The notes under the pieces are model-generated. The model did not search any database and was not told where the DNA came from. It saw only the letters and a list, made by a program, of their open reading frames with translations. A stretch of DNA of 64,000 bases from Paenarthrobacter nitroguajacolicus (GTDB lineage Bacteria > Actinomycetota > Actinomycetes > Actinomycetales > Micrococcaceae): assembly GCF_007786235.1 (NCBI RefSeq), contig NZ_VNFK01000004.1:124001-188000 (forward strand), given 5' to 3'. Made by a program: the position numbers and the translations under genes. Within the stretch, counting starts at the first letter, position 1; the number at the start of each line of letters is the position of its first letter. Below, piece by piece: positions 28,318 to 37,543 of the stretch.

Positions 28318-28324
28318 CAGGTTC

Positions 28325-29260
28325 ATGATGAAGCAAGCAACCCTTGACCGGAGCAGACAGACAGTGGACGGCATGGATCCCGCGTTGAAGCCGCGACTGA
28401 AGCGGCGCAGCACGTTCGAGTACGTGGCCTGGGCAGTTTCGATCCTCGTGGGTGCCGGCATGCTCTACTCCGTTGCCACCAACCCGAACTTCAAATGGGG
28501 AACGGTAGCGAAGTATTTCACGGCGGAATCCATCCTGCGCGGACTGATGCTGACGATCTTCCTCACCATCGCGAGCATGGCCCTCGGTACCCTGCTGGGG
28601 CTGCTCCTGGCCATCATGAGGGCATCAAGCGTCAAACCCATCGCCATCGCCGCGGGCGCCTACATCACATTGTTCCGTGGGACCCCTGTGCTGGTGCAGC
28701 TGATCTTCTGGTTCAACATCTCCGCCCTTTACCCGAACCTGTCTATCGGTATTCCCTTCACTGATATTGGCACCGCGATTGATACGAACGCCTTGATGGG
28801 TCCGATCACCGCCGCGCTGGTGGGTCTGACCTTGAATGAGGCCGCCTATATGGCCGAGATCGTCCGTGGCGGGTTCTCCGCCGTGGGCAAGGGACAGATC
28901 GAAGCGGCTGATTCGTTGGGGATGAGCGGTGCCATGAAGATGCGCAAGGTCATCATCCCCCAGGCGATGCCTTCCATCATTCCGGCCACGGGCAACCAGG
29001 TGATCGGCATGTTCAAGGAAACCTCCCTGGTCTCCGTCCTGGGCGTGGCCGAACTGCTCCAGAGCGCCCAGCTGATCTACGCCCGCACGTACGAGACCAT
29101 TCCGCTGCTGATTGTGGCCAGCCTTTGGTATCTCGTCATGACCCTGGTGTTGAGCTACCCGCAGTCCAAGCTCGAACAGAAGTACTCGCACACCTCCGTC
29201 CGGATCCCCCGCAAATCCAAAAAAGTCACTTTGACCGCACCGGAAGGAATCGCACGATGA
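28325..29260 (+). CDS. Amino-acid ABC transporter permease
   Basis: A 311-aa integral membrane subunit of the HisM/GlnP type. An N-terminal extension is followed by TM helices; the family's EAA loop is visible as [23 protein letters not shown]. The [14 protein letters not shown] motif after the second TM of the domain is diagnostic for the polar amino-acid family. Only one permease gene is present, so it probably forms a homodimer. Its stop overlaps the start of the ATPase gene (ATGA). Confidence 0.93.
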   Translation: MMKQATLDRSRQTVDGMDPALKPRLKRRSTFEYVAWAVSILVGAGMLYSVATNPNFKWGTVAKYFTAESILRGLMLTIFLTIASMALGTLLGLLLAIMRASSVKPIAIAAGAYITLFRGTPVLVQLIFWFNISALYPNLSIGIPFTDIGTAIDTNALMGPITAALVGLTLNEAAYMAEIVRGGFSAVGKGQIEAADSLGMSGAMKMRKVIIPQAMPSIIPATGNQVIGMFKETSLVSVLGVAELLQSAQLIYARTYETIPLLIVASLWYLVMTLVLSYPQSKLEQKYSHTSVRIPRKSKKVTLTAPEGIAR

Positions 29261-30024
29261 GCACCGCCGGTACCATCCAAGCCAGCCGCATCCGAAAGTC
29301 CTTCGGACCCAAGACAGTTCTCAAAGACGTGGACCTCGAGGTCGCCAGCGGTGAGATCTGCTGCATTATCGGCCCTTCGGGCTCGGGCAAGTCCACTCTC
29401 CTGCGCTGCATCAACGGCCTCGAAACTGTTGATTCCGGCGTCCTGAAAGTCAATGGTGAAGACTTCGGGTACTACGAAACCGATCATGCCTACCACGCCC
29501 TGCCGCCCAAGAAGCTGGCACAGCAGCGGACACGCGTCGGAATGGTTTTCCAGCAGTTCAACCTGTTCCCGAACATGACCGCCCGGGAGAACGTCATGTC
29601 CGGGCCCGTTTTGGTCAAGCGGGCGGACAAGAAGGAATCAGCCAAGCGAGCCCAGGAGCTGCTCACCAGCGTTGGCTTGGGTCAGTTCGGGGATCGCTAT
29701 CCCGCTGAGCTTTCCGGCGGCCAGCAGCAGCGCGTGGCCATCGCACGGTCCCTGGCGATGGACCCTGACATCATCCTCTTTGATGAGCCCACCTCGGCGC
29801 TGGACCCCGAGAAGGTTGGTGAAGTCCTCAACGTCATGCAGGATCTGGCCAAGAGGGGCATGACCATGGTGGTGGTCACCCACGAAATGGGATTCGCCCG
29901 CGAAGTCTCGGACTCCCTCATCTTCATGGACGACGGCGTCGTTGTAGAACGAGGCGACGCCCGCGAAATCCTCAGCAACCCCAAAGAACCCCGCACGCAA
30001 GCATTCCTGAAGCAGGTCCTCTAA
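29257..30024 (+). CDS. Amino-acid ABC transporter ATP-binding protein
   Basis: A 255-aa ATPase of the GlnQ/HisP class. Walker [10 protein letters not shown] is at residues 39-47, the Q-loop is [18 protein letters not shown], the signature LSGGQQQR, Walker [14 protein letters not shown], and the H-loop [14 protein letters not shown]. The start ATG at 29257 overlaps the permease stop. The next gene (SolA-like oxidase) begins 2 bp after its stop, so uptake and oxidation are transcribed together. Confidence 0.95.
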   Translation: MSTAGTIQASRIRKSFGPKTVLKDVDLEVASGEICCIIGPSGSGKSTLLRCINGLETVDSGVLKVNGEDFGYYETDHAYHALPPKKLAQQRTRVGMVFQQFNLFPNMTARENVMSGPVLVKRADKKESAKRAQELLTSVGLGQFGDRYPAELSGGQQQRVAIARSLAMDPDIILFDEPTSALDPEKVGEVLNVMQDLAKRGMTMVVVTHEMGFAREVSDSLIFMDDGVVVERGDAREILSNPKEPRTQAFLKQVL

Positions 30025-30026
30025 CC

Positions 30027-31163
30027 ATGACAGATGGAAAACTCGCCGTCATCGGCCTCGGCAGCATCGGGAGCATGGCCCTCTGGCAGGCCTCCCGACT
30101 GACGGACTCCGTTACCGGATTTGAAGCGAAGCATCCCGCCCACGGACGCAGCGCCGTCGGCGGTGATACGCGTCTGTTCCGCATGATCTACAAGGGGCAT
30201 CCGGGCTACTACCCCATCATGCAGCGCTCCAAGGAACTTTGGGCTGAACTTGAGGCCGAAACCGGCCAGGACATCCTCATCCGTTGCGGAGGGCTCTCCA
30301 TCGGAGCAGCAAAAGGGGCGTACCTTGCCAGCGTACTCGAAACGACCCGGATAACCGGAGCAGAGCATCATCTGTTGTCCCACCGGGAATTGGCCGAACG
30401 CTACCCCCAGCACAACCTGCGGTCCGACGACGTCGCCGTCTTCGACCCGAATTCCGGCGCCCTACGAACCGATCGGGCCGTCACCGCCGCCATTGCCGCA
30501 GCCCGGGCCAATGGCGCAACGGTCCACACCAACACGGCAATTGACAGCATCACCGAAACGGAGGTCGGCGTCGTCATCACAGCCGGTGGGGAGTCCTGGA
30601 CATTTGAGCAGGTTATTGTCGCCTCGGGCGGTTGGTCCCGGCAGCTGCTGCCGGTGTACACAAAGGAACACGTCGAAACCAGGCGGGTTTTCCTTTCCTG
30701 GTTCGTAGCCCGGGAACCCAAGGAGTTCGCGCCCGAACGCTTCCCCGTTTTCAGCCGCATCTATGAAGATCGCTCCATGTATGGCGCGCCGACCGTGGAT
30801 GGCGCCACCGTCAAGGCCACCCTTGACGGACGCGGCAGGCCGGCCCTGGACCCCGCAGCCATAAACCGGGAACTGTCCGTGGAAGAAATCGCCGAAACCA
30901 TGGAAACCGTCGCCGAGTTCTTCCCCGGACTGGTGCCGACAGTGGTACGCGCCGACGCATTCCCGGACCTGTTCACCAGTGACCGGAACCCGCTTCTGGG
31001 ATACGTGGGAGACACCGGCAGGGTCTATGCCGCTACAGGCTTCTCTGGCGCTGGTTTCAAAATGGCCTCGGGTTATGGCGAGATAGCGGCTGCTGAGGCA
31101 CTCGGCAAACAGATCTTCAACGGCTTGGAGTTCGTCCGACCCCAGCGTTTCAGCCCCCGCTGA
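30027..31163 (+). CDS. SolA/sarcosine-oxidase-like FAD oxidase
   Basis: A 378-aa flavoprotein of the N-methyltryptophan/monomeric sarcosine oxidase family. It has the FAD-binding VIGLGSIGSMALWQASR, the HGRSAVGGDTRLFRMIY loop typical of the family, and GFSGAGFKMASGYGEIAA near the C-terminus. In characterised members a Cys shortly before this last motif binds FAD covalently; here that stretch (VRADAFPDLFTSDRNP) has no Cys, so FAD is probably non-covalent. It would oxidise a secondary or primary amino acid brought in by the co-transcribed ABC importer. A paralogue with the Cys lies at 47692. Confidence 0.88.
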   Translation: MTDGKLAVIGLGSIGSMALWQASRLTDSVTGFEAKHPAHGRSAVGGDTRLFRMIYKGHPGYYPIMQRSKELWAELEAETGQDILIRCGGLSIGAAKGAYLASVLETTRITGAEHHLLSHRELAERYPQHNLRSDDVAVFDPNSGALRTDRAVTAAIAAARANGATVHTNTAIDSITETEVGVVITAGGESWTFEQVIVASGGWSRQLLPVYTKEHVETRRVFLSWFVAREPKEFAPERFPVFSRIYEDRSMYGAPTVDGATVKATLDGRGRPALDPAAINRELSVEEIAETMETVAEFFPGLVPTVVRADAFPDLFTSDRNPLLGYVGDTGRVYAATGFSGAGFKMASGYGEIAAAEALGKQIFNGLEFVRPQRFSPR

Positions 31164-31203
31164 ACAAACCCCGCGAAGCAATAGGCTGTGACATGCATCG
31201 CCT

Positions 31204-31215
31204 ATTGTTGACAAT
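31204..31215 (+). promoter_or_regulatory. GntR-type operator before the aminotransferase gene
   Basis: Exact dyad ATTGTTGACAAT, 27 bp before the aminotransferase ATG, with an embedded TTGACA. It gives the aminotransferase/dehydrogenase pair its own control point downstream of the importer operon. Confidence 0.7.
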
Positions 31216-31242
31216 CTACAGTTACTAAGAAAGTATGACGAC

Positions 31243-32496
31243 ATGGCAACTCTCAGTCCCATTTTGAAGCAGGCGACCCCCGTGGTGGTCGACTATGCGG
31301 CGGGCAGCTGGATTCACGCTACTGATGGCAAGAAGTATCTCGACTTCACCACCGGAATTGGTGTCACCAGCACCGGTCACTGCCACCCGGACGTGGTCGC
31401 CGCAGCCCGCGAGCAAGTGGGCAAGATCGTGCACGCCCAATACACCACCGTGATGCACAAGCCCCTTTTGGAACTCACCGAACTCCTTGGCGATGTCCTG
31501 CCGGAAGGGCTGGACAGCGTGTTCTACGCCACGTCCGGCTCCGAAGCCGTGGAAGCCTCCATTCGCTTGGCGCGCATGGCCACGGGCCGGCCGAACATCA
31601 TCTCCTTTCAGGGCGGCTTCCACGGCCGGACGGTAGCTGCGGCATCGCTGACCACAGCCGGAACCAAGTTCCGCTCGGGGTTCTCCCCACTGATGAGCGG
31701 CGTCCATATAGCCCCGTTCCCCCACTGGTACCGGCACGGCTGGGACGAGGCAACCGCCGTCGACTTCGCACTGAAGGAACTTGACTACCTGCTGATGACC
31801 ATCAGCAACCCCAGCGACACGGCCGGGTTCATCATTGAACCTGTGCTTGGTGACGGCGGTTACATCCCCACCCCGCCGGCTTTCCTTCAGGGCCTCCGGG
31901 AAAGGGCCGACCGCCACGGCATTGTGCTCATCATCGATGAGGTGCAGGCCGGTGTCGGCCGCACCGGCAGGTTCTGGGGACATGACTGGGCCGGAATCCG
32001 CCCCGACGTCGTCATTACGGCCAAGGGCCTGGCAAGCGGCTTCCCTATTTCGGCCATTGCCGCGTCATCCGAACTCATGGGCAAGGCCTGGCCTGGATCC
32101 CAGGGTGGCACCTACGGAGGAAACGCAGTCGCAGCTGCAGCCGGGGTGGCAACCCTGGACGTCATCCGGCGCGAGAACCTCGTGGAAAACGCCCTGCTCC
32201 GAGGCAACGAGCTGCGGGCGGGGCTGGACAAGCTGCAGACCGAGTTCGCCGTCATCGGCAACGTCCGAGGGCGCGGCCTGATGCAGGGCATCGAGTTCAC
32301 CGCCCCGGACAATACACCCGACGCAGCCACTGCACTTGCCGTGCAGCAGGCGGCCGTCGCCGAGGAGCTCCTGCTTCTTACCTGCGGTCCCCACGGCAAC
32401 GTCATCCGGGTCATACCGGCACTCAATGTCACCGCTGACGAAATCCAGACCGGCCTCGCCAGGTTTACCCAGGCGATCAAAACTGCCACGTCCTGA
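31243..32496 (+). CDS. Class III aminotransferase (4-aminobutyrate aminotransferase-like)
   Basis: A 417-aa PLP enzyme of the GabT/PuuE type. It has FTTGIGVTSTGHCHPDVV near the N-terminus, the cofactor region YATSGSEAVEASIRLARM, the Asp in VLIIDEVQAGVGRTGRFW that contacts the PLP nitrogen, and the Schiff-base Lys in VITAKGLASGFPISAI. These enzymes move an omega- or gamma-amino group to 2-oxoglutarate. With the adjacent semialdehyde dehydrogenase the pair would take GABA or a close homologue to a dicarboxylate. Other omega-amino acids are possible. Confidence 0.92.
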   Translation: MATLSPILKQATPVVVDYAAGSWIHATDGKKYLDFTTGIGVTSTGHCHPDVVAAAREQVGKIVHAQYTTVMHKPLLELTELLGDVLPEGLDSVFYATSGSEAVEASIRLARMATGRPNIISFQGGFHGRTVAAASLTTAGTKFRSGFSPLMSGVHIAPFPHWYRHGWDEATAVDFALKELDYLLMTISNPSDTAGFIIEPVLGDGGYIPTPPAFLQGLRERADRHGIVLIIDEVQAGVGRTGRFWGHDWAGIRPDVVITAKGLASGFPISAIAASSELMGKAWPGSQGGTYGGNAVAAAAGVATLDVIRRENLVENALLRGNELRAGLDKLQTEFAVIGNVRGRGLMQGIEFTAPDNTPDAATALAVQQAAVAEELLLLTCGPHGNVIRVIPALNVTADEIQTGLARFTQAIKTATS

Positions 32497-32521
32497 CCAC
32501 CTGCTCACTGAAAGAATTAGC

Positions 32522-33976
32522 ATGAACTCCTCCTTTGATCCCAGCAGCTTGCGAACAGACCTGTTCATTGACGGGACGTGGCAAAAGGCTGCCTCCGGCG
32601 CCACGTTTGCGGTGGAGAACCCAGCCACCAACGAGGTCATTGCCCACGTTGCCGACGGAGGCCCGGAAGACGCCGCCCGTGCTATCGAAGCGGCCGGACG
32701 GGCCCAGGCAGAGTGGGCCAGGTCCACCCCGCGTGAGCGTGCTGACATCCTGCGCCGGGCGTTCGAACTGGTCATCGCCAACACCGAAAGGCTTGCGGCG
32801 ATCATGACTGCCGAGATGGGCAAACCCTTGGCCGAAGCCCGCGGCGAGGTGGCCTACGGCGCCGACATGCTCCGCTGGTTCTCCGAAGAAGCCGTACGCG
32901 TCGGCGGAGACGCCACCGGCTCCGTGGACGGCAACACCCGGATACTGGTCACGAAGGAACCCGTTGGCCCTTCGGTCCTGGTCACGCCTTGGAACTTCCC
33001 TTTGGCGATGGGCGCCCGGAAGATCGCCCCGGCCGTTGCAGCCGGCTGCACTATGGTCTTCAAACCGGCAGAGCTGACACCCCTGACCTCCCTGGCGCTG
33101 GTGGAACTGTTCAAGGAGGCAGGCCTGCCCGACGGCGTACTCAACGTCGTGACCACATCGTCCGCTTCCGTCGTGGTCAGGACCTGGACGGACAGCGGCC
33201 TCGCGCGGAAGATCAGCTTCACCGGCTCCACGGAAGTGGGCAAAGTACTGCTGCGGCAGGCGGCAGATAATGTGATGCGCTCCTCCATGGAACTGGGTGG
33301 AAACGCACCTTTCATTGTCCTGGCCGATGCTGACATCGAGAAAGCGGTGGAAGGGGCCATGAAAGCCAAGATGCGGAACATGGGTGAGGCGTGCACCGCC
33401 GCGAACCGGTTCTTCGTCCACCGCTCCGTCCTGACCGAGTTCAGCGAAAAGTTCGCCAAGAAGATGTCTGAACTTCGCGTCGGAAACGGTGCACTGGACG
33501 GGACCGACGTGGGACCGCTCATCGAGCAAAAGGGCTTGGACAAAGTACAAAGCCTCGTCGATGATGCCGTGTCAAAGGGCGCGCGCGTCCTCACCGGCGG
33601 CGGACGCCCGGAGGGGCAGGGGTACTTCTACTCCCCCACCGTGTTGGTGGACGTTCCGGGCAACGCGCAATTGATGAGCACCGAAATCTTCGGCCCCGTC
33701 GCCGCGATCACAGCCTTCGACAGTGAAGAAGAGGTCCTGCAGCAGGCCAACGACACCGAGTGGGGTTTGGTTGGCTACGTCTTCACCGAAAGCATGGATA
33801 AAGCCTTGAAGTTTTCCGCCGGTCTGGAAGTGGGCATGGTGGGAATCAACACCGGGCTTGTCTCCAACCCCGCGGCTCCCTTCGGCGGAGTCAAGCAGTC
33901 CGGCCTCGGACGCGAAGGTGGAAAGGTGGGCATCGATGAATTCCTGGAGTACAAGTACACGGCCATAGCGGTCTAG
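32522..33976 (+). CDS. NAD(P)-dependent succinate-semialdehyde dehydrogenase-type ALDH
   Basis: A 484-aa aldehyde dehydrogenase. It has VTPWNFPLAMGARKIAPAVA, FTGSTEVGKVLL, the general base in MELGGNAPFIV and the catalytic Cys in NMGEACTAANRFFVH (C291). GEACTAANR and the C-terminal PFGGVKQSGLGREGGK are characteristic of the succinate-semialdehyde/GabD group. It follows the aminotransferase by 25 bp and would oxidise its semialdehyde product. The start ATG at 32522 is at the family N-terminus. Confidence 0.92.
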   Translation: MNSSFDPSSLRTDLFIDGTWQKAASGATFAVENPATNEVIAHVADGGPEDAARAIEAAGRAQAEWARSTPRERADILRRAFELVIANTERLAAIMTAEMGKPLAEARGEVAYGADMLRWFSEEAVRVGGDATGSVDGNTRILVTKEPVGPSVLVTPWNFPLAMGARKIAPAVAAGCTMVFKPAELTPLTSLALVELFKEAGLPDGVLNVVTTSSASVVVRTWTDSGLARKISFTGSTEVGKVLLRQAADNVMRSSMELGGNAPFIVLADADIEKAVEGAMKAKMRNMGEACTAANRFFVHRSVLTEFSEKFAKKMSELRVGNGALDGTDVGPLIEQKGLDKVQSLVDDAVSKGARVLTGGGRPEGQGYFYSPTVLVDVPGNAQLMSTEIFGPVAAITAFDSEEEVLQQANDTEWGLVGYVFTESMDKALKFSAGLEVGMVGINTGLVSNPAAPFGGVKQSGLGREGGKVGIDEFLEYKYTAIAV

Positions 33977-34014
33977 TAGATTCGATGTGTCACAGAACGA
34001 GATGAGGGGATGTC

Positions 34015-34707
34015 ATGGCGGCACCGGAGACGATGTTCGTATTGGAGGGCCGGCCTACTGCACAGTTGATCGCCGATCAATTAAGGGAGCTGATAGTCCA
34101 GGGAGCGTTCAGCCCGGGACAACAGGTCAATGAATCTGCGCTGGCCAGCCAGCTCAGCACCTCCCGGGGCCCTCTTCGGGAGGCTTTGCAGCGGTTGTGC
34201 CAGGAAGGAATTCTGGTCAGCAAACGGAACCGCGGGGTGTTCGTTGCCGAACTTTCCGAAGACGACATCCGCGAAATCTATGCGGTGAGGGAAGCTGTTG
34301 AGCTGGCTGCCGCCACTACGCTTCTTGACTCGGGACAAGACAAAATTTCCGACACCTGCCGTGTGCTTAAAGGAATCATCAAGAACATGGCAAAGCAGGT
34401 TGCCGCTTCCGACTGGCAGGCGCTGGCCCGGCTGGACATGGAATTCCACACTGCCTTTGTCTCCGGCACGGGGAACACGCGGCTCATCAGGATCTACCAG
34501 ACCCTGGCAGCGGAGACGCGGATGTGCATCCTCAGCCTGGAAGTTGCCTACCCCCGGATAGACGCGCTCGTCCAGGAGCACCAATTGATCCTCGACCATC
34601 TGGAAGCTGCGGATCGCCAAGGCCTGCAAAAGGCCATCAAACGGCACATGAAAAAAGCCGTGGAAGACCTGACCTCCACGCCGGAAGTGACGGAAATTAC
34701 CGCCTAG
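34015..34707 (+). CDS. GntR family regulator, FCD domain
   Basis: A 230-aa regulator. The N-terminal winged helix reads LIADQLRELIVQGAFSPGQQ with the recognition helix in STSRGPLREALQRLCQEGIL; the C-terminal half is the all-helical FCD effector domain with REIYAVREAVELAA and metal- or ligand-binding His (MEFHTAF). The DNA-binding region is nearly identical to that of the regulator at 41983, implying a shared operator. It closes the importer-aminotransferase set and is the best candidate to bind the ATTGT-N2-ACAAT dyads. The inducer is presumably the cluster's substrate. Confidence 0.9.
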   Translation: MAAPETMFVLEGRPTAQLIADQLRELIVQGAFSPGQQVNESALASQLSTSRGPLREALQRLCQEGILVSKRNRGVFVAELSEDDIREIYAVREAVELAAATTLLDSGQDKISDTCRVLKGIIKNMAKQVAASDWQALARLDMEFHTAFVSGTGNTRLIRIYQTLAAETRMCILSLEVAYPRIDALVQEHQLILDHLEAADRQGLQKAIKRHMKKAVEDLTSTPEVTEITA

Positions 34708-34762
34708 CAACTCCCGCCGCGGAACACTGAGGCGTCAGCATCCAAACTGAGCCTTGAAAAGG

Positions 34763-34796
34763 GCCTCTGCCTGGTATGGACCGGGCAGAGGCTTTT
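34763..34796 (+). terminator. Rho-independent terminator after the GntR gene
   Basis: GCCTCTGCC (34763-34771) and GGCAGAGGC (34784-34792) form a 9-bp stem with a 12-base loop, followed by TTTT. It ends the plus-strand operon whose last gene is the GntR regulator. Confidence 0.8.
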
Positions 34797-34814
34797 CTGC
34801 GCATAGCCCTAGTA

Positions 34815-34826
34815 ATTGTCAACAAT
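34815..34826 (+). promoter_or_regulatory. GntR-type operator before a small gene
   Basis: Exact dyad ATTGTCAACAAT, 17 bp before the GTG of a small gene at 34844. The 22 bp starting here match the site at 36030 in 21 positions, including the trailing ACGATAGTC, so the two regions are duplicates. Confidence 0.65.
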
Positions 34827-34843
34827 TTACGATAGTCTTAAGC

Positions 34844-35074
34844 GTGACTTTCTCTGACTCTTCCAGTGCCCGAAGCAGGCGAACTGCGCTTTGGACCTCA
34901 CTTGAACCAGGCGACAACGTACTGCTCCGCATGCACGGGTTTGTTCATCATCGAGGCACCGTAGATGACCGCACCCAGGACGGATCCACGATTTGGGTTA
35001 TAGACCGGCTTGGGGATCGGAGGTTGTTCCACATCGAGGATGATCTTGAGCTTGACCTGGCGCCACGCACTTAG
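34844..35074 (+). CDS. Small hypothetical protein
   Basis: A 76-aa soluble protein. The part SLEPGDNVLLRMHGFVHHRG and the following WVIDRLGDRRLFHIEDDLEL read like a small beta-barrel domain, but I cannot name the family. The GTG at 34844 follows an operator-like dyad, so it may be controlled with the catabolic genes. No strong ribosome site is seen before the GTG. It may instead be a remnant, since the DNA just downstream is rearranged pseudogene. Confidence 0.4.
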   Translation: MTFSDSSSARSRRTALWTSLEPGDNVLLRMHGFVHHRGTVDDRTQDGSTIWVIDRLGDRRLFHIEDDLELDLAPRT

Positions 35075-35179
35075 ACTGTTCCGGCCCAAATCGAGGGAAT
35101 CTTGCAGGAGTAGCGTCTGGTTGAAACACCAGTCCCTGCGGACGACTGCGTGATGCTCCGCCGCCGCTTCCAAGAACCC

Positions 35180-35640
35180 CACGTCCGTCGCCAGGGTCCG
35201 AACCCCCATCCGCTGAACATCTCGGGCGACACAATCCTGCCGCTACCACAACGGCTCTGCATGGCCGCGGGACAACGCCGTCATCGCTGCCGGTAACTGG
35301 CTTCATCAACGAAGCTCAGCGCATCGCTACTGCCCTATTTGGAGGCAGCCGACTACTCAGGCGGCCTTCCTGAACTTTTCTGCGGTTTCAGTCGGGACAA
35401 CTACGGTGAACCGGATCCCCGCCAGCCTGCCTGCTCGCCGCAAGCGTGGGTCGCAACCACTCCCAGCCAGCTGATCACCAGTCTCATGCGCTACAACGCG
35501 CACGTCTCTCGCGGCAGATTCTGGATGAAGCGGCACCTCCCACCCCCCTTTGGCGATCTGCACACGACCCAACGCCCCCCCACAGCCGAGGGGACGAATG
35601 GCGATCGGCATCACCGGCTCCATGCCCGAAGTACGGGGGC
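35180..35640 (+). pseudogene. Fragment of a glycogen-debranching-type glycoside hydrolase, rearranged
   Basis: From about 35238 the plus strand reads YHNGSAWPRDNAVIAAGNW and then, after frameshifts, EAADYSGGLPELFCGFSRDN and CSPQAWVATTPSQLITSLMR. These match the catalytic-domain end of amylo-alpha-1,6-glucosidase-type proteins (usual YHNGSVWPHDN, GRLPELFCGF, ACSPQAWA). Immediately upstream, but on the minus strand (about 35246-35180), is SPEMFSGWG followed after a shift by GVRTLATD, the motif that normally lies about 15 residues before YHNG. An inversion with breakpoint near 35240 plus several frameshifts is the simplest account. The rest of the gene is absent. Confidence 0.6.
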
Positions 35641-36029
35641 CTCCTGAAGGCATGGTGTTCCACCGAGGGCGCCGTCCATGGATGGCCGAGTTTGTGGAAG
35701 AGGCATCACACAAGTATTGAGGACGGGCTTGAACTGCTCAAGGAAACCGGGGTCAAAGCGCGCCGGAGCGCCCAGGTGCCTGGGCGGGCTTGAGGATCCA
35801 CAGGACAGCTGTCCCACCCACTGCCGGCATAATCTCACCTTTGACTATCAGCCTGGGCATTGCGTCGCTTCCAGCGGCGGTCCACCAACCCGATACAGGG
35901 CAATAGTGCCCTGTTCGCGATGTCTCGCTTCGTGTCCCGAGCATTCCACACACTGGCCGCTTCTTCATGGCAAACCTTTCGTCTACGCGGGCCCGAACCC
36001 GCTGGCTTCGGAAGTGCTCTCATTCTAAC
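35641..36029. other. Decayed intergenic DNA
   Basis: Overlapping short frames on both strands, none with a recognisable family or start signal. It lies between the debranching-enzyme fragment and the duplicated operator at 36030. Confidence 0.35.
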
Positions 36030-36041
36030 AATTGTCAACAA
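36030..36041 (+). promoter_or_regulatory. Orphan GntR-type operator (duplicate of 34815)
   Basis: Exact dyad ATTGTCAACAAT followed by TGACGATAGTC. It now faces transposase debris and no intact gene, so it seems to be a leftover copy of the 34815 promoter region. Confidence 0.6.
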
Positions 36042-36169
36042 TTGACGATAGTCCTTTGGTTGGAATGCGTGTTTGCGCGAGGCGTGCACCTTAGGGCTGC
36101 ACTATTTGCCTGGGTACCAATAACGCGCCGATTCTGCCGGGGCAGACCTCGCATGGAGAGCGGCGGACC

Positions 36170-36590
36170 CGGTCGGGCGGCGAGGGATCCAAGGGCGTGC
36201 AAGACCACGCCTGGGCCAGAGCGCGAATCAACTATGTCGAGGACGAGGGTGTGGAGCAGTGGTACTGGTCCGCCGTTCGCTGGCCAAGAGAGACTAACTC
36301 GCCTGTTTCATCTGCCACGCGCCCGCGTCACCCTAACCAGATGGCCTGTTTCGCCGGGAACCGCTGGGCCATCGAGGAAACCTTCCAGACTTCGAAAGGC
36401 GAGGCGGGGATGGACGACTATCAGGTCCGCCAATATACGGGCCACTCCCGGCCTAACACCTTCTCGATGCTCGCCTAAGAATTCCTCACCGCAGTCAAGG
36501 GCAAGGAAGGGGCCCCGCAATCGGACTGGAAGGGCCTCGGAACACTCTCTTGGCCCAAGCTCCGGCGTCGTACCACTTTGCCTGAGTAAG
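36170..36590 (+). pseudogene. IS701-family transposase, fragment
   Basis: The text GNRWAIEETFQTSKGEAGMD followed by DYQVRQYTGHSRPNTFSMLA matches the C-terminal catalytic part of IS701-type DDE transposases (usual RRWAIEETFQTAKGEVGLDQYQVR...WYRHITLAMLA). The Glu in IEETFQ corresponds to the last acid of the DDE triad. The preceding HAWARARINYVEDEGVEQWY also fits, but the intervening part is frameshifted and a stop interrupts before EFLTAVKGKEG. No intact ends were found. Confidence 0.75.
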
Positions 36591-36709
36591 CATCCCCCAG
36601 ACCCGGGATCCGTCCTGCACCGCTCACAGTGGCGCCAAAAACATCCAACACCGACATGCGAACACCAGTACCGTAAATGACAAACGTGCCAATACACGCG
36701 ACTGTGGTA

Positions 36710-37462
36710 CTAGTTCGAGACGGTCCTAGTGAGCGGGCCCGGTTGGGGAACGACGCTGGGCAGGGTTGCAGCGTCCCGGAAGAGCAGGGTCTTGTAATCG
36801 GCATATTCCGGTGTGTCGATGTAGTCGAAATGTGTGCGCATCGCAGCTCGGGCAAGCTCGGCGTCACCGGATTCGAGGGCGGTCACGATTGGTTCGTGTG
36901 CCTCCACATCCCACATGTCGGTTTTGTCGGTCTCGGGAGGCAGTGAACTGCCGAGGATCAGCCCTTGGAGTGGGGGCAGGATGAGTTCCAGGACCGGCAG
37001 GCGGAGGGCTTTGACGATGGCCAGGTGGAAGTTCGAATGTGCGATGTGCGCATCTTTCCACTGGGAGTTCTTAACCGCTGTTCGAAATTGCTCGAAGAAG
37101 CCACGAATCCTCGCGAAATCGTCGGGTGTTCCTATGTGGGCGACTTCCGCGGTGATGGCCCCCTCAATCATGCGCCGGGCTTCCATGACCTCGCCCATTT
37201 TCAGATCTGATCTGTGTAGTCGCAGTGCGAGGGCACGGAGCAGCTGATTATCGTCTGGGCTGGTCACAAAAATACCATGACCTTGGCGAACTGCGATGAG
37301 CCCCAGGGATGAGAGAGTGCGCAATGCGTCGCGGACAACGGACCGGGAAACTCCCAGACTCTCGCACAGCTCCGCTTCTGTTGGGAGCCGACTGTCCGCA
37401 GCGTAGTCGCCGCGCACGATGGCACGCTGCAAGTGATCCACGATCTGATCACTGAGCTTCAT
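36710..37462 (-). CDS. FCD-domain GntR regulator (FadR/PdhR-like)
   Basis: A 250-aa regulator. The winged helix is LSDQIVDHLQRAIVRGDYAA with the recognition segment GVSRSVVRDALRTLSSLGLI and wing RQGHGIFVTS; an FCD effector domain follows (MEARRMIEGAITAEVAHIG, HSNFHLAIVKAL). The recognition helix differs from those at 34015 and 41983, so it may read another operator. AGAGG lies upstream of the ATG at 37462; the frame extends to 37531. It ends the dehydratase gene pair and may control threonine-dehydratase-like expression. Confidence 0.88.
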   Translation of the reverse strand: MKLSDQIVDHLQRAIVRGDYAADSRLPTEAELCESLGVSRSVVRDALRTLSSLGLIAVRQGHGIFVTSPDDNQLLRALALRLHRSDLKMGEVMEARRMIEGAITAEVAHIGTPDDFARIRGFFEQFRTAVKNSQWKDAHIAHSNFHLAIVKALRLPVLELILPPLQGLILGSSLPPETDKTDMWDVEAHEPIVTALESGDAELARAAMRTHFDYIDTPEYADYKTLLFRDAATLPSVVPQPGPLTRTVSN

Positions 37463-37543
37463 ATGTACCTCTTCACGTGTTCTTGTGCGGTCCGCCCGCC
37501 TGGGGTGGTCGATCATAAGCCTATTGGTCACCGTAGTGGCGTA

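Noticed and set aside
32477..33550. A 357-codon minus-strand frame
   Set aside because: It is a shadow of the succinate-semialdehyde-type dehydrogenase gene.
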